The notes under the pieces: generated by a model
Database searches by the model: none
Told to the model about the DNA's origin: nothing
What the model saw: only the letters and a program-made list of their open reading frames with translations
Made by a program: the position numbers and the translations under genes
Source of the DNA: Phaeovulum molybdatiresistens
Lineage (GTDB): Bacteria; Pseudomonadota; Alphaproteobacteria; Rhodobacterales; Rhodobacteraceae
Assembly (NCBI RefSeq): GCF_023544865.1
Contig: NZ_JAMJFX010000008.1
Coordinates: 78,377 to 142,376 of the forward strand
Direction: 5' to 3'
DNA length: 64,000 nt
In this document: in pieces, positions 48,241 through 57,902 of the stretch
Layout: every line of letters starts with the position of its first letter
Position numbering within the stretch: position 1 is the first letter of the stretch

Positions 48241-48915
48241 TCAGCCCAGACTGTCCAGCACCTCGGCGGCCAGTTGGCGCGTGATCGCGGTGCCCTTGGC
48301 CAGCGCGCGCGCATCCAGCGCCGCCACGACCCGCCGGGCGGTGGCCAGTGATCGATCCATGCGCAGCACCAGCCACGGGATCAGCGCGGGCGCCACCATC
48401 AGCTGGCGGTCGGCGAACAGCTTGACCAGAACGGCCGCCAGAAGCGCCTCATCTGGCGGTTCGATTCGCACGCTGGCGGTGGCCTGCATCCGGCTTTTCA
48501 GATCGGGCAGCGCCAGGCCCCAGTCGCGCGGCGGGGTGCGGGCGGAAATCAGCAGATCCGCGCCCTCGGCCTGGGCCAGGTTGTGCAGGTGAAACAGCGC
48601 GGCTTCTGCCTCGGGGTGGCCGCCGATGGTTTCGGCATCCTCGACTACCACGGCGCGCGCGGCCACCAGCGCGGGTGCGGCGGCGATGGTCAGCGCGCGC
48701 CCCGCGATCACGGCGGCGCCGTGTTCATCGGCCCAGATCTGCGCCAGATGGCTTTTGCCCGCGCCCTCGGGGCCGATCAGCAGCATCTTGCGCTGCGGCC
48801 AGGTGTCGGGGCGGTCCAGCGTCGCCAGCGCCAGCGCATTGGCGGGCGCGACGAAGAAATCATCGCGCCCCTGCGCGCTGCGGCAGGGCAAGTCAAGGAT
48901 CAGCTGGCGTTCCAC
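48241..48915 (-). CDS. hdaA: DnaA regulatory inactivator HdaA
   Basis: 224 residues, a lone DnaA-like AAA+ domain. The N-terminal QLILDLP is a beta-clamp-binding motif, Walker A is GPEGAGKSHL, the Walker B region is RAVVVEDAE, and the sensor-2 part LRMDRSLATARRVVAALD closes the domain. The DNA-binding domain of DnaA is absent. With the sliding clamp it promotes ATP hydrolysis on DnaA to prevent re-initiation. Its position just upstream of ppk places replication control beside polyphosphate genes. Confidence 0.93.
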   Translation of the reverse strand: MERQLILDLPCRSAQGRDDFFVAPANALALATLDRPDTWPQRKMLLIGPEGAGKSHLAQIWADEHGAAVIAGRALTIAAAPALVAARAVVVEDAETIGGHPEAEAALFHLHNLAQAEGADLLISARTPPRDWGLALPDLKSRMQATASVRIEPPDEALLAAVLVKLFADRQLMVAPALIPWLVLRMDRSLATARRVVAALDARALAKGTAITRQLAAEVLDSLG

Positions 48916-48921
48916 GGGCGT

Positions 48922-50010
48922 TCAATCGGCTTTGCTGTCAGGTGGCGTTTCTTGCAGCGCGCTCAGCCCCTTGTAAAGCCGCCCCGCAAGATATTGATCC
49001 AGCACAAAGCGCGTCACCACCCCAATCACCGCCGCCACCGGCACCGCCACCAGCATGCCGACAAAGCCGAACAGCGTGCCAAAGGCCGACAGCGCAAAGA
49101 TCAGCCACAGCGGATGCAGCCCGACCGAGCTGCCCACCAGTTTCGGCGTGACGATGTTGCCTTCCAGGAACTGGCCCACACCAAAGATCGCCGCGATGAT
49201 GCCGATAGACAGCCAGTCGCCCCAGAACTGAAACAACGCCAGCCCGATCGCCAGCGCGCCGCCGAACAGCGCCCCGACATAGGGAATGAAGGTCACCGCC
49301 CCCGCGATCGCGCCGACGACCAGGCCGAAATTTAGCCCCGCCGCCATCAGCGCCACGGCATAGAATGTCCCCAGGATCAGACAGACAGAGATCTGCCCGC
49401 GCACAAAGCCCGACAGCACCCGGTCGATATCGCGCGCGATCCGGCGGATCGTGTCGGCATGATCGCGCGGCAGCCATCCGTCGATCCGCGCCACCATCCG
49501 GTCCCAGTCCAGCAGCATGTAGAAGGCCACGACCGGGACCACGACGATGAAGATCACCGCATTGACCACGCCCATCGCGGAACTGAGCAGCGTCTGCGCC
49601 AGTTCGCCGCCGCGCGCCTTGACCGCCTCACCCAGGGCGGCCAGGGTTTCGTTGATGGCTGATCCTTCCTCCATCAGGGACGGGAATTGCGCGGTCAGGA
49701 AGGCGCGCAGCCGGCCCGTCATCTCGGGCGCGATGGCGACCAGGTCGGCCAGCTGGGACACCAGCGCCGGGATTACCGCAAGGCCCAGGATCACGAAGCC
49801 CAGCATCGCCAGAAGCGCGATGGTAGTGGTGGCTGCCACCCGGCTAAGACCCAGGCGTTGCAGCCGGTCGGCCACGGGGTCCATGAAATAGGCGATCGCG
49901 CCGCCCACCAGAAACGGCAGGATCACATCGCCCAGACCCCACAGCGCAAGCCCAAGGCCCGCCGCCGCCACGCCCCAATAGGTTACCTGTTGCCGAACCG
50001 GCAGCGCCAT
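48922..50010 (-). CDS. AI-2E family transporter (PerM/TqsA-like)
   Basis: 362 residues with seven or eight membrane spans and a cytosolic central domain (about 100-155). The characteristic FIPYVGALFGGALAIGLALFQFW and NIVTPKLVGSSVGLHPLWLIFALSAFG are near the C-terminus. The family includes TqsA, implicated in AI-2 export, and Na+/H+ antiporters; the cargo here is unknown. It lies 6 nt upstream of hdaA on the same strand, a pairing common in alphaproteobacteria. Confidence 0.92.
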   Translation of the reverse strand: MALPVRQQVTYWGVAAAGLGLALWGLGDVILPFLVGGAIAYFMDPVADRLQRLGLSRVAATTTIALLAMLGFVILGLAVIPALVSQLADLVAIAPEMTGRLRAFLTAQFPSLMEEGSAINETLAALGEAVKARGGELAQTLLSSAMGVVNAVIFIVVVPVVAFYMLLDWDRMVARIDGWLPRDHADTIRRIARDIDRVLSGFVRGQISVCLILGTFYAVALMAAGLNFGLVVGAIAGAVTFIPYVGALFGGALAIGLALFQFWGDWLSIGIIAAIFGVGQFLEGNIVTPKLVGSSVGLHPLWLIFALSAFGTLFGFVGMLVAVPVAAVIGVVTRFVLDQYLAGRLYKGLSALQETPPDSKAD

Positions 50011-50146
50011 GATGAAAACCCTTTCCCAGCCTGCGTCATACTTGGCGTATGGCCCCCGGCTGCGCAAGGGTGCCACCCTTGCCTGAACGCGGCCGATCGA
50101 CTAGGACGGGGCCAAGTTTCAGCCCATTTCCGCCCAAGAGGTCCCG

Positions 50147-51484
50147 ATGCGCCTGTCCCGCTACTTCCTGCCCGTCCTGAAGGAAAACCCCGCCGAGGCG
50201 CAGATCGTCAGCCACCGGCTGATGCTGCGCGCGGGCATGATCAAGCAACAGGCGGCGGGGATCTATTCCTGGTTGCCGCTGGGATATCGGGTGCTGCGCC
50301 GGATCGAACAGATCGTGCATGAAGAACAGCAGCGCGCGGGCCATATCCCGCTGCTGATGCCGACGCTGCAGCCCGCCGATCTGTGGCGCGAGTCCGGCCG
50401 CTATGATGATTACGGCCAGGAAATGCTGCGCATCAAGGACCGCCATGACCGCGACATGCTGTATGGGCCCACCAATGAAGAGATGATCACCGACATCTTC
50501 CGGTCCCATGTGAACAGCTACAAGGACCTGCCGCTGACGCTTTATCACATCCAGTGGAAGTTCCGCGATGAGGTGCGTCCGCGCTTTGGCGTGATGCGGG
50601 GCCGCGAATTCCTGATGAAGGACGGCTACAACTTTGACCTGACGCGCGAAGATGCGCTGCATGCCTACAACCGCCACATGGTCAGCTATCTGCGCACCTA
50701 TGAACGCATGGGGCTGACCGCGATCCCGATGCGCGCGGCCTCGGGGCCGATCGGGGGCGACAACACGCATGAATTCCTGGTGCTGGCCTCGACCGGGGAA
50801 TCCGAGGTGTTTTATGACGCGAAGGTGCCCGAACTGAAGCTGGGCGACCGGCAGGTGAATTACGACGACCGCGACGAAGTGGCAAAGATCTGCGCGGAAT
50901 TCACCAGCGCCTATGCCCGCACCGACGAAACCCATGATGAGGCCGTCTTTAACCAGATCCCCGAGGACCGCCGCCGCGTGGGCCGGGGCATCGAGGTGGG
51001 GCAGATATTCTATTTCGGCACGAAATATTCCGAAGCGATGGGCGCCACCGTTGTCACGCCCGATGGCAGCCGCGTGCCGGTGGAAATGGGCAGCCACGGT
51101 ATCGGCGTGTCGCGCCTGCTGGGCGCGATCATCGAGGCGAGCCATGACGACAAGGGCATCATCTGGCCCGAGGGCGTGACGCCCTTCCACGCGGGGATCG
51201 TGAACCTGAAGCAGGGCGACGTGTCCACCGACAGCGCCTGCGAGGCGATCTATGGCGCGCTGAAGGCCCGTGGGCTGGACCCGCTTTACGACGACCGCGA
51301 CGAACGGGCGGGCGCGAAATTCGCCACGATGGACCTGATCGGTCTGCCCTGGCGGATCACCGTCGGGCCGCGGGGGATCGCGAACAACATGGTCGAGCTG
51401 ACCTGCCGTCGCACCGGCGAGGCCGAGGAAATGTCGCCCGAGGCTGCGGTGGCCCGTGTGGCCGCGATCTACGAGGGGGTCTGA
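50147..51484 (+). CDS. proS: prolyl-tRNA synthetase (short bacterial type)
   Basis: 445 residues. Class II motif 2 ([25 protein letters not shown]) and motif 3 ([14 protein letters not shown]) are intact, with the anticodon-binding domain at the C-terminus ([23 protein letters not shown]). The editing INS domain between motifs 2 and 3 is missing, as is normal for alphaproteobacterial ProRS (the E. coli enzyme is about 570 residues). It charges tRNA-Pro. An intergenic element follows the stop in sense. Confidence 0.96.
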   Translation: MRLSRYFLPVLKENPAEAQIVSHRLMLRAGMIKQQAAGIYSWLPLGYRVLRRIEQIVHEEQQRAGHIPLLMPTLQPADLWRESGRYDDYGQEMLRIKDRHDRDMLYGPTNEEMITDIFRSHVNSYKDLPLTLYHIQWKFRDEVRPRFGVMRGREFLMKDGYNFDLTREDALHAYNRHMVSYLRTYERMGLTAIPMRAASGPIGGDNTHEFLVLASTGESEVFYDAKVPELKLGDRQVNYDDRDEVAKICAEFTSAYARTDETHDEAVFNQIPEDRRRVGRGIEVGQIFYFGTKYSEAMGATVVTPDGSRVPVEMGSHGIGVSRLLGAIIEASHDDKGIIWPEGVTPFHAGIVNLKQGDVSTDSACEAIYGALKARGLDPLYDDRDERAGAKFATMDLIGLPWRITVGPRGIANNMVELTCRRTGEAEEMSPEAAVARVAAIYEGV

Positions 51485-51512
51485 GCGCGCGCCCGGGGGT
51501 GCCGGGCGGGCA

Positions 51513-51574
51513 GGGGGGCGCTGCCCCCCTTCGGGCTTTGCCCTTCCCCCCGAGGTATTTGGGGCAAGATGAAA
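51513..51574 (+). repeat. intergenic GTATTT element, copy H
   Basis: Hairpin GGGGGGC-GCT-GCCCCCC (51513-51529), a second small hairpin GGGCTTTGCCC, then CCCCCCGAGGTATTT and GGGGCAAGATGAAAG. It begins 29 nt after the proS stop, in sense. Confidence 0.82.
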
Positions 51575-51666
51575 GGGCTCGCGCGATTGTCAGGGGGCGG
51601 CGGCGGGCCGGCCTTGACCTTGGTTCGGGGCGCGGTCACCTTGCGCGCGTTTGAGGGATAGATCTG

Positions 51667-52959
51667 ATGGCCAGCCGCACCGCGCCCTTTTCCGCGTTTG
51701 AATTCATGATCGCCTGGCGCTACCTGCGCGCGCGCCGCGCCGAAGGCGGTGTCAGCGTGATGACCTGGATCAGCCTGATCGGCATCACCCTGGGGGTGGC
51801 CGCGCTGATCCTGACGCTGGCGGTGCGGGCGGGGTTCCGGGCGGAATTCGTCGATACGATCCTGGGGGCGAATGCCCATGTCACCGTATATTCCGCCCCG
51901 CAAGAGGTGGTGGCGGGCAGTGGCGTGATGTCGCCCCTGATGCGCGACTATGAGGCGCGGGCCGCGCGGATCCGCGAGATTGGCGGCGTGACGCGGGCCG
52001 CGCCCCTGGTGCGCGGGCAGGTCATGGTGACGATGGGCGATCGGTCGAACGTGGCCGAGGTTTATGGCATCGCGGCCGGGGATCTGGCGACGATCCCGCG
52101 GGTGGCCAACCCTGAAACCGCCTATGGCGATCTGGCGCGGTTTGGCGAGGGTATCGCGATCGGGTCGGGGCTGGCGCGCGAACTGGGGGTAAGCCTGGGG
52201 GACCGGGTGCGCGTGATCTCGCCCAACGGGGCGCGCACGGCCTTTGGCACCAGCCCGCGCGTCAATGCCTATGAGGTCGTCTATATCTTTACCGCCGGGC
52301 GCTGGGACATTGACCGCACGCGGATCTACATGCCTTTTGCCGAGGCGCAGAGCTATTTCAACCGCGAAGGCGCGGCCGATGAGATCGAGGTGTTCGTGAC
52401 CGATCCCGAGCGGGTGGATGACTGGGCCGGACCGCTTTTGGCGGCGGGGGGCGCGGGGACGCTGCTGTGGAGCTGGCGCGACAGTTCGTCGGGCTTTCTG
52501 CGGGCGCTGGATATCGAGGATAACGTGATGTTCGTGATCCTGGCGGTGCTGGTGCTGATCGCGGCGATGAACATCACCTCGGGGCTGATCATGCTGGTCA
52601 AGAACAAGGGCCGCGACATCGGGATCTTGCGCACGATGGGGCTGACCGAGGGGTCGATCCTGCGGGTGTTTTTCTTGTGTGGGGCGTTCACCGGGGTGAT
52701 CGGCACGGTGGCCGGGGTGGCGCTGGGCAGTGCGATGGCGATCTATATCGACCAGATCATGTCCTTCGTGAATTGGCTGAACGGGGGCGGGGCCTGGGAT
52801 CCGGCGATCCGCGGCATCTATGCGCTGCCCGCGAAGCTGCAGGGCTGGGATGTGGCGCGGGCGGTGGCGCTGTCTTTGGGGCTGTCCTTCGTGGTGACGA
52901 TCTTTCCCGCGCGCCGGGCCGCGCGGATGAACCCGGTGGAGGCGCTGCGCTATGAATGA
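51667..52959 (+). CDS. lolC: lipoprotein-releasing ABC transporter permease (LolC/E)
   Basis: 430 residues of the MacB/FtsX fold. One N-terminal span ([23 protein letters not shown]) is followed by a periplasmic domain of about 210 residues and three C-terminal spans ([24 protein letters not shown] onward). The coupling region [21 protein letters not shown] contacts LolD. With a single permease gene the complex would be a LolF-like homodimer. It extracts outer-membrane lipoproteins for LolA. It overlaps lolD by 8 nt. Confidence 0.94.
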   Translation: MASRTAPFSAFEFMIAWRYLRARRAEGGVSVMTWISLIGITLGVAALILTLAVRAGFRAEFVDTILGANAHVTVYSAPQEVVAGSGVMSPLMRDYEARAARIREIGGVTRAAPLVRGQVMVTMGDRSNVAEVYGIAAGDLATIPRVANPETAYGDLARFGEGIAIGSGLARELGVSLGDRVRVISPNGARTAFGTSPRVNAYEVVYIFTAGRWDIDRTRIYMPFAEAQSYFNREGAADEIEVFVTDPERVDDWAGPLLAAGGAGTLLWSWRDSSSGFLRALDIEDNVMFVILAVLVLIAAMNITSGLIMLVKNKGRDIGILRTMGLTEGSILRVFFLCGAFTGVIGTVAGVALGSAMAIYIDQIMSFVNWLNGGGAWDPAIRGIYALPAKLQGWDVARAVALSLGLSFVVTIFPARRAARMNPVEALRYE

Positions 52960-53632
52960 GGTGTTGCGCCTTGAGGGCATCGAGAAGGCCTATAACCGGG
53001 GCAAGCCCACGGCGGTGTCGGTGCTGCGCGGGGTTGACCTGACCATCGCGCGGGGCGAGGTGGTGGCGCTGGTGGCGCCATCGGGGGCGGGGAAATCCAC
53101 GTTGCTGCATATTGCGGGGCTGCTGGACACGCCCGATGCGGGGCGGGTGATGCTGGCGGGGCAGGATCTGACCGGGCTGTCGGACCGCCGCCGGACCGAG
53201 GCGCGGCGCCGCGATCTGGGCTTTGTCTATCAGTTTCATCACCTGCTGCCCGAGTTTTCGGCAGAAGAGAATATCATCCTGCCGCAGCTGGCCAATGGCG
53301 TCGGCAGGGCGGCGGCGCGGGACCGCGCGCGGGCGCTTTTGACGCGGGTGGGCTTGGGCGCGCGGATGGATCACCGGCCCTCGGCGCTGTCGGGGGGGGA
53401 ACAGCAGCGCGTGGCCTTTTGCCGGGCGCTGGCCAATGGCCCGCGGCTGATGCTGGCGGATGAGCCGACGGGCAACCTGGACCCCGCGACCTCGGACCAG
53501 GTGTTTGGGGTGTTGATGGAGATGGTGCGCGAAACCGGCCTGTCGGCGCTGATCGCCACGCATAACATGGAATTGGCCGCGCGGATGGACCGGGTGGTGC
53601 GCCTGGACAATGGCACGCTGAGCGAGGGATAG
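52952..53632 (+). CDS. lolD: lipoprotein-releasing ABC transporter ATPase
   Basis: 226 residues. Signature [15 protein letters not shown], Walker [16 protein letters not shown] and the histidine loop IATHNMELA are normal. Walker A reads APSGAGKST, with Ala in place of the first Gly of GxxxxGKS. I recall this variant in alphaproteobacterial LolD proteins, so it is probably functional. It powers lipoprotein release from the inner membrane. The start is inside the permease gene's last codons. Confidence 0.94.
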   Translation: MNEVLRLEGIEKAYNRGKPTAVSVLRGVDLTIARGEVVALVAPSGAGKSTLLHIAGLLDTPDAGRVMLAGQDLTGLSDRRRTEARRRDLGFVYQFHHLLPEFSAEENIILPQLANGVGRAAARDRARALLTRVGLGARMDHRPSALSGGEQQRVAFCRALANGPRLMLADEPTGNLDPATSDQVFGVLMEMVRETGLSALIATHNMELAARMDRVVRLDNGTLSEG

Positions 53633-53633
53633 A

Positions 53634-53957
53634 ATGATCGTCTATGGCATCAAGACCTGTGACACGGTGAAGAAGGCGGTGAAAGCGCTGGAGGCAGCGG
53701 GCCATGTGGTGCGCCTGCGCGATGTGCGGGCCGAACCGCTGAGCCCGGACGAGATTGCCGAATTCACGGAGGCCTTTGGCGAGCGGCTGATCAACCGCGC
53801 CTCGACCACCTGGCGGGGCCTGGATGAGGCGGCGCGGGCGCGCCCGATGGCCGATCTGCTGGCGGCCCATCCGACGCTGATGAAGCGGCCGGTGATCCGG
53901 GGCAAGGTGTTGACGCTGGGCTGGGACAAGGCGGCACAGGCCGCGCAGGGGATCTGA
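53634..53957 (+). CDS. ArsC/Spx family protein (YffB-like)
   Basis: 107 residues. The thioredoxin-like ArsC fold has its N-terminal cysteine in GIKTCDTVKKAVKALE, followed by LRDVRAEPLSPDEIAEF and LMKRPVIRGKVLTLGW. This YffB subgroup keeps the single Cys, but lysine-rich rather than arsenate-type residues follow, so arsenate reduction is doubtful; a glutathione-dependent thiol reductase role has been suggested for such proteins. It starts 1 nt after lolD. Confidence 0.9.
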   Translation: MIVYGIKTCDTVKKAVKALEAAGHVVRLRDVRAEPLSPDEIAEFTEAFGERLINRASTTWRGLDEAARARPMADLLAAHPTLMKRPVIRGKVLTLGWDKAAQAAQGI

Positions 53958-53983
53958 CCGCGCGCCGGTGGCCGTGGCGGAAA

Positions 53984-54008
53984 CTGAGTATTTTTGCCAA
54001 GAAGAAAT
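53984..54008 (+). repeat. intergenic GTATTT element, copy I (degenerate)
   Basis: CTGAGTATTTTTGCCAAGAAG, continuing AAATGG, without the hairpins. It is 26 nt after the ArsC-like gene stop, in sense, and merges into the terminator of the opposing cold-shock gene. Confidence 0.6.
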
Positions 54009-54040
54009 GGAAAACGGCCCGCGCGATGCCGGGCCGTTGC
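54009..54040 (-). terminator. terminator of the cold-shock gene
   Basis: Stem AACGGCCC / GGGCCGTT around a ten-base loop; the minus-strand transcript ends in UUUUCC. It lies 18 nt after the csp stop. Confidence 0.75.
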
Positions 54041-54057
54041 AGTGTTTCAGGCTGGGA

Positions 54058-54264
54058 TCAGAGCAGCTTCAGATCGCTGGCCGAGGCGCGGCCATCGCGG
54101 CCGGACTGGAGTTCATAGGCGATCTTCTGGTTGTCGTTCAGCCCCTTGAGCCCTGCACGTTCGACCGCCGAGATGTGCACGAACACATCCTTGCCGCCGT
54201 CATCGGGCGCAATGAAGCCAAAACCTTTGGTGGTGTTGAACCATTTCACGGTGCCAGTGGCCAT
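54058..54264 (-). CDS. cold-shock domain protein (CspA family)
   Basis: 68 residues, one OB fold. RNP1 is KGFGFIAPDD and RNP2 is KDVFVHISAVE; the start MATGTVKWFN is invariant in the family. It binds single-stranded RNA/DNA as an RNA chaperone. A ribosome site GGAGAGACGG precedes ATG. The 5' leader could be up to about 150 nt (the gap to the thrS terminator), long enough for a cold-responsive structure, as in other csp genes. Confidence 0.95.
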   Translation of the reverse strand: MATGTVKWFNTTKGFGFIAPDDGGKDVFVHISAVERAGLKGLNDNQKIAYELQSGRDGRASASDLKLL

Positions 54265-54413
54265 TCCGTCTCTCCGTCAAGTCATCCCGGGCGGTATTGC
54301 CGCGGGCCGTGCAGCCAGGTCTTTCGGGTCTTCCGGCTGCCCCAGATAGGGAGGCGGTAGGAAAGTCGCAGGTCACGTGCGAGAAAGGATGCCCGAAGCG
54401 CGCCAAAAATCAA

Positions 54414-54440
54414 CAAAAAAAGGGGCCGCATTGCGGCCCC
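54414..54440 (-). terminator. rho-independent terminator of thrS
   Basis: Stem GGGGCCGC / GCGGCCCC with loop ATT; the minus-strand transcript continues with seven U. It lies 22 nt after the thrS stop and separates thrS from the downstream csp gene. Confidence 0.88.
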
Positions 54441-54462
54441 CCTGTCGGGTTTCACGAAAGCG

Positions 54463-56409
54463 TCACCGAAGGTCGGGCGGTGTGGCCTCGGCGCCAAGTT
54501 CGGCGATGATGGCGTCAAGCGCCACGGTTTCGGTGCGGGTTTCGCCCAGGCGGCGGACCGAAACGGTGCGATCCTCGACCTCTTTCATGCCGATGGCCAG
54601 GATCACCGGGACCTTGCCCACCGAATGTTCGCGGACCTTGTAGTTGATCTTTTCGTTGCGCACATCGGCCTCGGCGCGGATGCCGGCGGCGCGCAGGGCG
54701 GCCACGACCTGGTGCACATAATCATCCGCATCCGACACGATCGAGGCCACCACCACCTGACGCGGCGCCAGCCAGAAGGGCAGCTTGCCCGCGTGGCTTT
54801 CGATCAGGATGCCGATGAAGCGTTCGAACGACCCCAGCGTGGCGCGGTGCAGCATGACGGGGCGGTGCTTGGCGCCATCTTCGCCGATGTAGTTTGCATC
54901 CAGCCGTTCGGGCAGGACGAAATCCACCTGCAGGGTGCCGCACTGCCAGTCGCGGCCGATCGCGTCGGTCAGCACGAATTCCAGTTTCGGGCCGTAGAAG
55001 GCGCCTTCGCCGGGGTTCATGATGAAGTCGTAACCGGCGGCGCGGGTGGCCTGCATCAGCGCGGACTCGGCCTTGTCCCAGACCTCGTCGCTGCCGGCGC
55101 GGGTGTCGGGGCGGTCCGAGAATTTGATCTTGAACGCCTCGAACCCCAAGTCGCGATAGACGGTGGACAGGAATTCGATGAATTTCTTGGTTTCCGATTC
55201 GATCTGATCTTCGCGGCAGAAGATATGCGCGTCATCCTGGGTGAACCCGCGCACGCGCATGATGCCGTGCAGCGCGCCCGAGGGTTCGTAGCGGTTGCAC
55301 GACCCGAATTCGGCCATGCGCAGCGGCAGGTCGCGGTAGGATTTCAGGCCCACGTTGAAGATCTGCACATGGCAGGGGCAGTTCATCGGTTTCAGCGCGT
55401 TGATCGACTTTTCGCGCGCATGTTCCTCGTCCACTTCGACGATGAACATGTTTTCCTGATATTTTTCCCAATGTCCCGAGGCTTCCCACAGCTTGCGGTC
55501 GACGACCTGGGGGGTGTTCACCTCGACATAGCCGCCCGCGCGCTGCATCCGGCGCATGTAGTCCTGCAGCGTGACATAGATGTTCCAGCCGTTCGGGTGC
55601 CAGAAGATCTGGCCCGGCGCCTCTTCCTGCATGTGGAACAGGTCCATTTCGCGGCCCAGCTTGCGGTGGTCGCGCTTGGCGGCCTCTTCCAGCATGGTCA
55701 GGTGGGCCTTCAGCTGGTCGCGCGTCTTGAAGGCCACGCCGTAGATGCGCTGCAGCATCGGGCGGCTGCTGTCGCCGCGCCAATAGGCGCCGGCCACGTT
55801 CATCAGCTTGAAGGCATCGGCGGGCAACTGGCCGGTGTGTTGCAGGTGCGGCCCGCGGCACAGGTCCTGCCAGTGGCCGTGCCAATACATGCGGATCGGC
55901 TGGCCTTCGGGGATCATGCCGACCAGTTCGACCTTGTAGGGTTCGTTGTTGGCCTCGTAATACTTGATCGCGCGGTCGCGGTCCCAGATCTCGGTCGTCA
56001 CCGGGTCGCGGCGGTTGATGATCTCTTTCATCTTGGCTTCGATCTGGCCAAGATCCTCGGGGGTGAAGGGATCCTTGCGGTCAAAGTCGTAATACCAGCC
56101 GTTTTCGATCACCGGGCCGATGGTGACCTTCACATCGGGCCAGATTTCCTGCACCGCGCGCGCCATGACATGCGCCAGATCGTGGCGGATCAGTTCCAGC
56201 GCGGGGGCGTCGTCCTTGATCGTGTTGATGGCGATGGCGGCGTCTTCGGTGATCGGCCAGGCCAGATCCCAGTGCTTGCCGTCGATCTGGGCGGAAATCG
56301 CCGCCTTGGCCAGCGAGGGCGCGATCGAGGCCGCGACCTGCGCAGGGGTCACGCCCGCGTCAAAGCTGCGCTGATTGCCATCGGGAAAGGTGAGGGTGAT
56401 CTGGGACAT
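54463..56409 (-). CDS. thrS: threonyl-tRNA synthetase
   Basis: 648 residues, full length. The TGS domain is at the N-terminus ([19 protein letters not shown]), the editing domain at about 65-225 ([18 protein letters not shown] with the HxxxH motif, GWYYDFD), then the class II core ([47 protein letters not shown]) and an anticodon domain ending [11 protein letters not shown]. Start MSQITLTFP was chosen because upstream in-frame codons reach into phaR. The ribosome site is GAGGAGGAC. Confidence 0.96.
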   Translation of the reverse strand: MSQITLTFPDGNQRSFDAGVTPAQVAASIAPSLAKAAISAQIDGKHWDLAWPITEDAAIAINTIKDDAPALELIRHDLAHVMARAVQEIWPDVKVTIGPVIENGWYYDFDRKDPFTPEDLGQIEAKMKEIINRRDPVTTEIWDRDRAIKYYEANNEPYKVELVGMIPEGQPIRMYWHGHWQDLCRGPHLQHTGQLPADAFKLMNVAGAYWRGDSSRPMLQRIYGVAFKTRDQLKAHLTMLEEAAKRDHRKLGREMDLFHMQEEAPGQIFWHPNGWNIYVTLQDYMRRMQRAGGYVEVNTPQVVDRKLWEASGHWEKYQENMFIVEVDEEHAREKSINALKPMNCPCHVQIFNVGLKSYRDLPLRMAEFGSCNRYEPSGALHGIMRVRGFTQDDAHIFCREDQIESETKKFIEFLSTVYRDLGFEAFKIKFSDRPDTRAGSDEVWDKAESALMQATRAAGYDFIMNPGEGAFYGPKLEFVLTDAIGRDWQCGTLQVDFVLPERLDANYIGEDGAKHRPVMLHRATLGSFERFIGILIESHAGKLPFWLAPRQVVVASIVSDADDYVHQVVAALRAAGIRAEADVRNEKINYKVREHSVGKVPVILAIGMKEVEDRTVSVRRLGETRTETVALDAIIAELGAEATPPDLR

Positions 56410-56545
56410 GTCGTCCTCCTCGTCGGTTTGGCGCCCACGGAACGCCCGGTTGCGGGTTATGGTCGCGTCGCTATCGGGGCTTTCGGGGCAAAAGTCAATG
56501 CGGCGCCCTGACCGCAGCCGCGGGATGGCGCCCGGATGGAATGCG

Positions 56546-56568
56546 AAAGGCGGGCGCAATGGCCCGCC
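56546..56568 (-). terminator. possible terminator of phaR
   Basis: Stem GGCGGGC / GCCCGCC with a six-base loop. The minus-strand transcript then has UUUCG. Weak U tract; 35 nt after the phaR stop. Confidence 0.4.
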
Positions 56569-56602
56569 CTTCGGGGGGCAAGGCCCCGGTTGTGGGATCG
56601 TG

Positions 56603-57166
56603 TCAGAGTTTGGACAGTTTCGATTGCAGCTCGGCCAGCTGCTTCTTGATCGCGGCCAGATCGTCGCGGTCGCCCGAGGCGGTCTGATTGGCATCATCGC
56701 TGTCTTCGGCGGCGCCGGGCCAGCCGCTCATCATCGATTTGAGAAAAGCCTGCTGCTGGCGCTGAAGCGCGTCAAACCCGGGCATCGAGGCCATCGGGTT
56801 CGGGAAAGAGGAAAAATTCTCCATCATCTTCGACTGGCCTTCGCGCAGCATTTCAAAGCTGGCGGCCAGAAATTGCGGCACGACGCTTTGCGCCGATGTC
56901 GTGTAGCTGCGCACCAGATCGGTCAGCACGTCGATGGGCAGGACGCTTTCGCCCCGGCTTTCATGTTCGGCGATGATCTGCAGCAGATATTGCCGGGTCA
57001 GGTCGTCACCGGATTTCAGATCGATAATCTGCACCTCGCGCCCGTCGCGGATGAACCCCGCGATATCCTCCAGCGTCACGTAGTCGCTGGTTTCGGTATT
57101 GTAGAGGCGGCGGCTTGCGTAGCGCTTGATCAGCAGGGGTTTTGCGTCTTTCGCTGTTTCGGCCAT
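56603..57166 (-). CDS. phaR: polyhydroxyalkanoate synthesis repressor PhaR
   Basis: 187 residues. The N-terminal PHB/PHA DNA-binding domain contains [23 protein letters not shown], followed by the PHB accumulation regulatory domain ([22 protein letters not shown]). The C-terminus is a coiled coil ([18 protein letters not shown]). It represses phaP (and itself) and is released by binding to PHA granules. Two ATGs stand in tandem; I prefer the second because GGGAGG sits 5 nt before it, against 2 nt for the first (57169). Confidence 0.94.
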   Translation of the reverse strand: MAETAKDAKPLLIKRYASRRLYNTETSDYVTLEDIAGFIRDGREVQIIDLKSGDDLTRQYLLQIIAEHESRGESVLPIDVLTDLVRSYTTSAQSVVPQFLAASFEMLREGQSKMMENFSSFPNPMASMPGFDALQRQQQAFLKSMMSGWPGAAEDSDDANQTASGDRDDLAAIKKQLAELQSKLSKL

Positions 57167-57232
57167 CATGTCCTCCCGGGGTCTGTTGGCAGCGCGGCAA
57201 TGTTTAGGCCGCGGCGCGGCAAAAGCAACACA

Positions 57233-57262
57233 AGAAAAAAGGGCGAGCCATGGGCTCGCCCT
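57233..57262 (-). terminator. rho-independent terminator of phaP
   Basis: Perfect 9-bp stem GGGCGAGCC / GGCTCGCCC with loop ATG or CAT, followed on the minus strand by six T. It lies 50 nt after the phaP stop, so phaR has a separate or read-through transcript. Confidence 0.88.
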
Positions 57263-57311
57263 TCCAGGTCCGACCCGGCGGGGAGGAGGAGGAAGCCGGG
57301 TTGCGGAAACC

Positions 57312-57758
57312 TTACTTGGCGGCAGTCGCCTTCTTGGCGGCGGAGGTCACTTCCTCGGTCGCTTTCTTGACCGCGGCGGTGGCGTCGTCGGACATGTCCT
57401 TGCCGGCGGCCAGCATCAGCTCGACGGTTTCCATCTGCACCTTCTTCGCCACTTCGGCAAAGGCGGCCATGTTTTCGGCAGCCATTTCCGCGGCGGACGA
57501 GGCGAAATCGCTCATCGCCTTGGCGTAATCGGCCGGCTCTTCCTTGGTCTTGGCCAGTGCGCCGACCTTGGTCAGCGTTTCCTTGGCCCATTTCGAGGAA
57601 ATCTCGGTCGATTTCTCGGCGGCGTCCAGCGCGACCTTGGTCATCTTTTCGCCCAGCGCGGCCTGCGATTTGAACGCGTCCTGGAATTTCGCGGTATCCA
57701 TCGGGAAGGACGCCATCATGTCCTGCATGATCTTGGTGATGTCTTGGGTCTTGGTCAT
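57312..57758 (-). CDS. phaP: phasin
   Basis: 148 residues, all helical with no cysteine: a granule-associated phasin. It is rich in Ala, Lys and Glu (SKWAKETLTKVGALAKTKEEPADYAKAMSDF, then a second amphipathic helix VAKKVQMETVELMLAAG) and ends in a lysine/alanine tail (AAVKKATEEVTSAAKKATAAK). It coats PHA granules and controls their size. Start MTKTQDITKIM chosen; the longer frame reads through the promoter with PhaR boxes. Between phaR and phaC. Confidence 0.93.
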   Translation of the reverse strand: MTKTQDITKIMQDMMASFPMDTAKFQDAFKSQAALGEKMTKVALDAAEKSTEISSKWAKETLTKVGALAKTKEEPADYAKAMSDFASSAAEMAAENMAAFAEVAKKVQMETVELMLAAGKDMSDDATAAVKKATEEVTSAAKKATAAK

Positions 57759-57825
57759 GTGCTCTCTCCGAATTGCTGTGGGCCCGGAAGAAGATCGGCG
57801 AGGGGCCCCGTGTCGCTCTGGACAT

Positions 57826-57854
57826 GATATACATGCTGCAGCGCAGCATTTCAA
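57826..57854 (-). promoter_or_regulatory. phaP promoter with embedded PhaR palindrome
   Basis: Minus-strand TTGAAA (57849-57854), exact 17-nt spacer, TATATC (57826-57831). The spacer is almost filled by the perfect palindrome-like ATGCTGCAGCGCAGCAT (57833-57849), which contains a CTGC-N3-GCAG box of the PhaR type. Confidence 0.7.
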
Positions 57855-57864
57855 GGATTTCCCG

Positions 57865-57875
57865 CTGCGTTGCAG
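57865..57875. promoter_or_regulatory. second PhaR-type box upstream of phaP
   Basis: CTGCGTTGCAG, i.e. CTGC-N3-GCAG, 29 bp (centre to centre) from the promoter box and just upstream of the -35 element. Confidence 0.6.
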
Positions 57876-57902
57876 AAATTTCACCAAAGCCAGCGGCGGC
57901 GT

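Noticed and set aside
46033..48351. 772-codon open frame on the plus strand opposite ppk
   Set aside because: It is the mirror of a GC-rich coding frame (ppk has clear catalytic motifs); the translated product is rich in Gln/His/Arg with no family signature.
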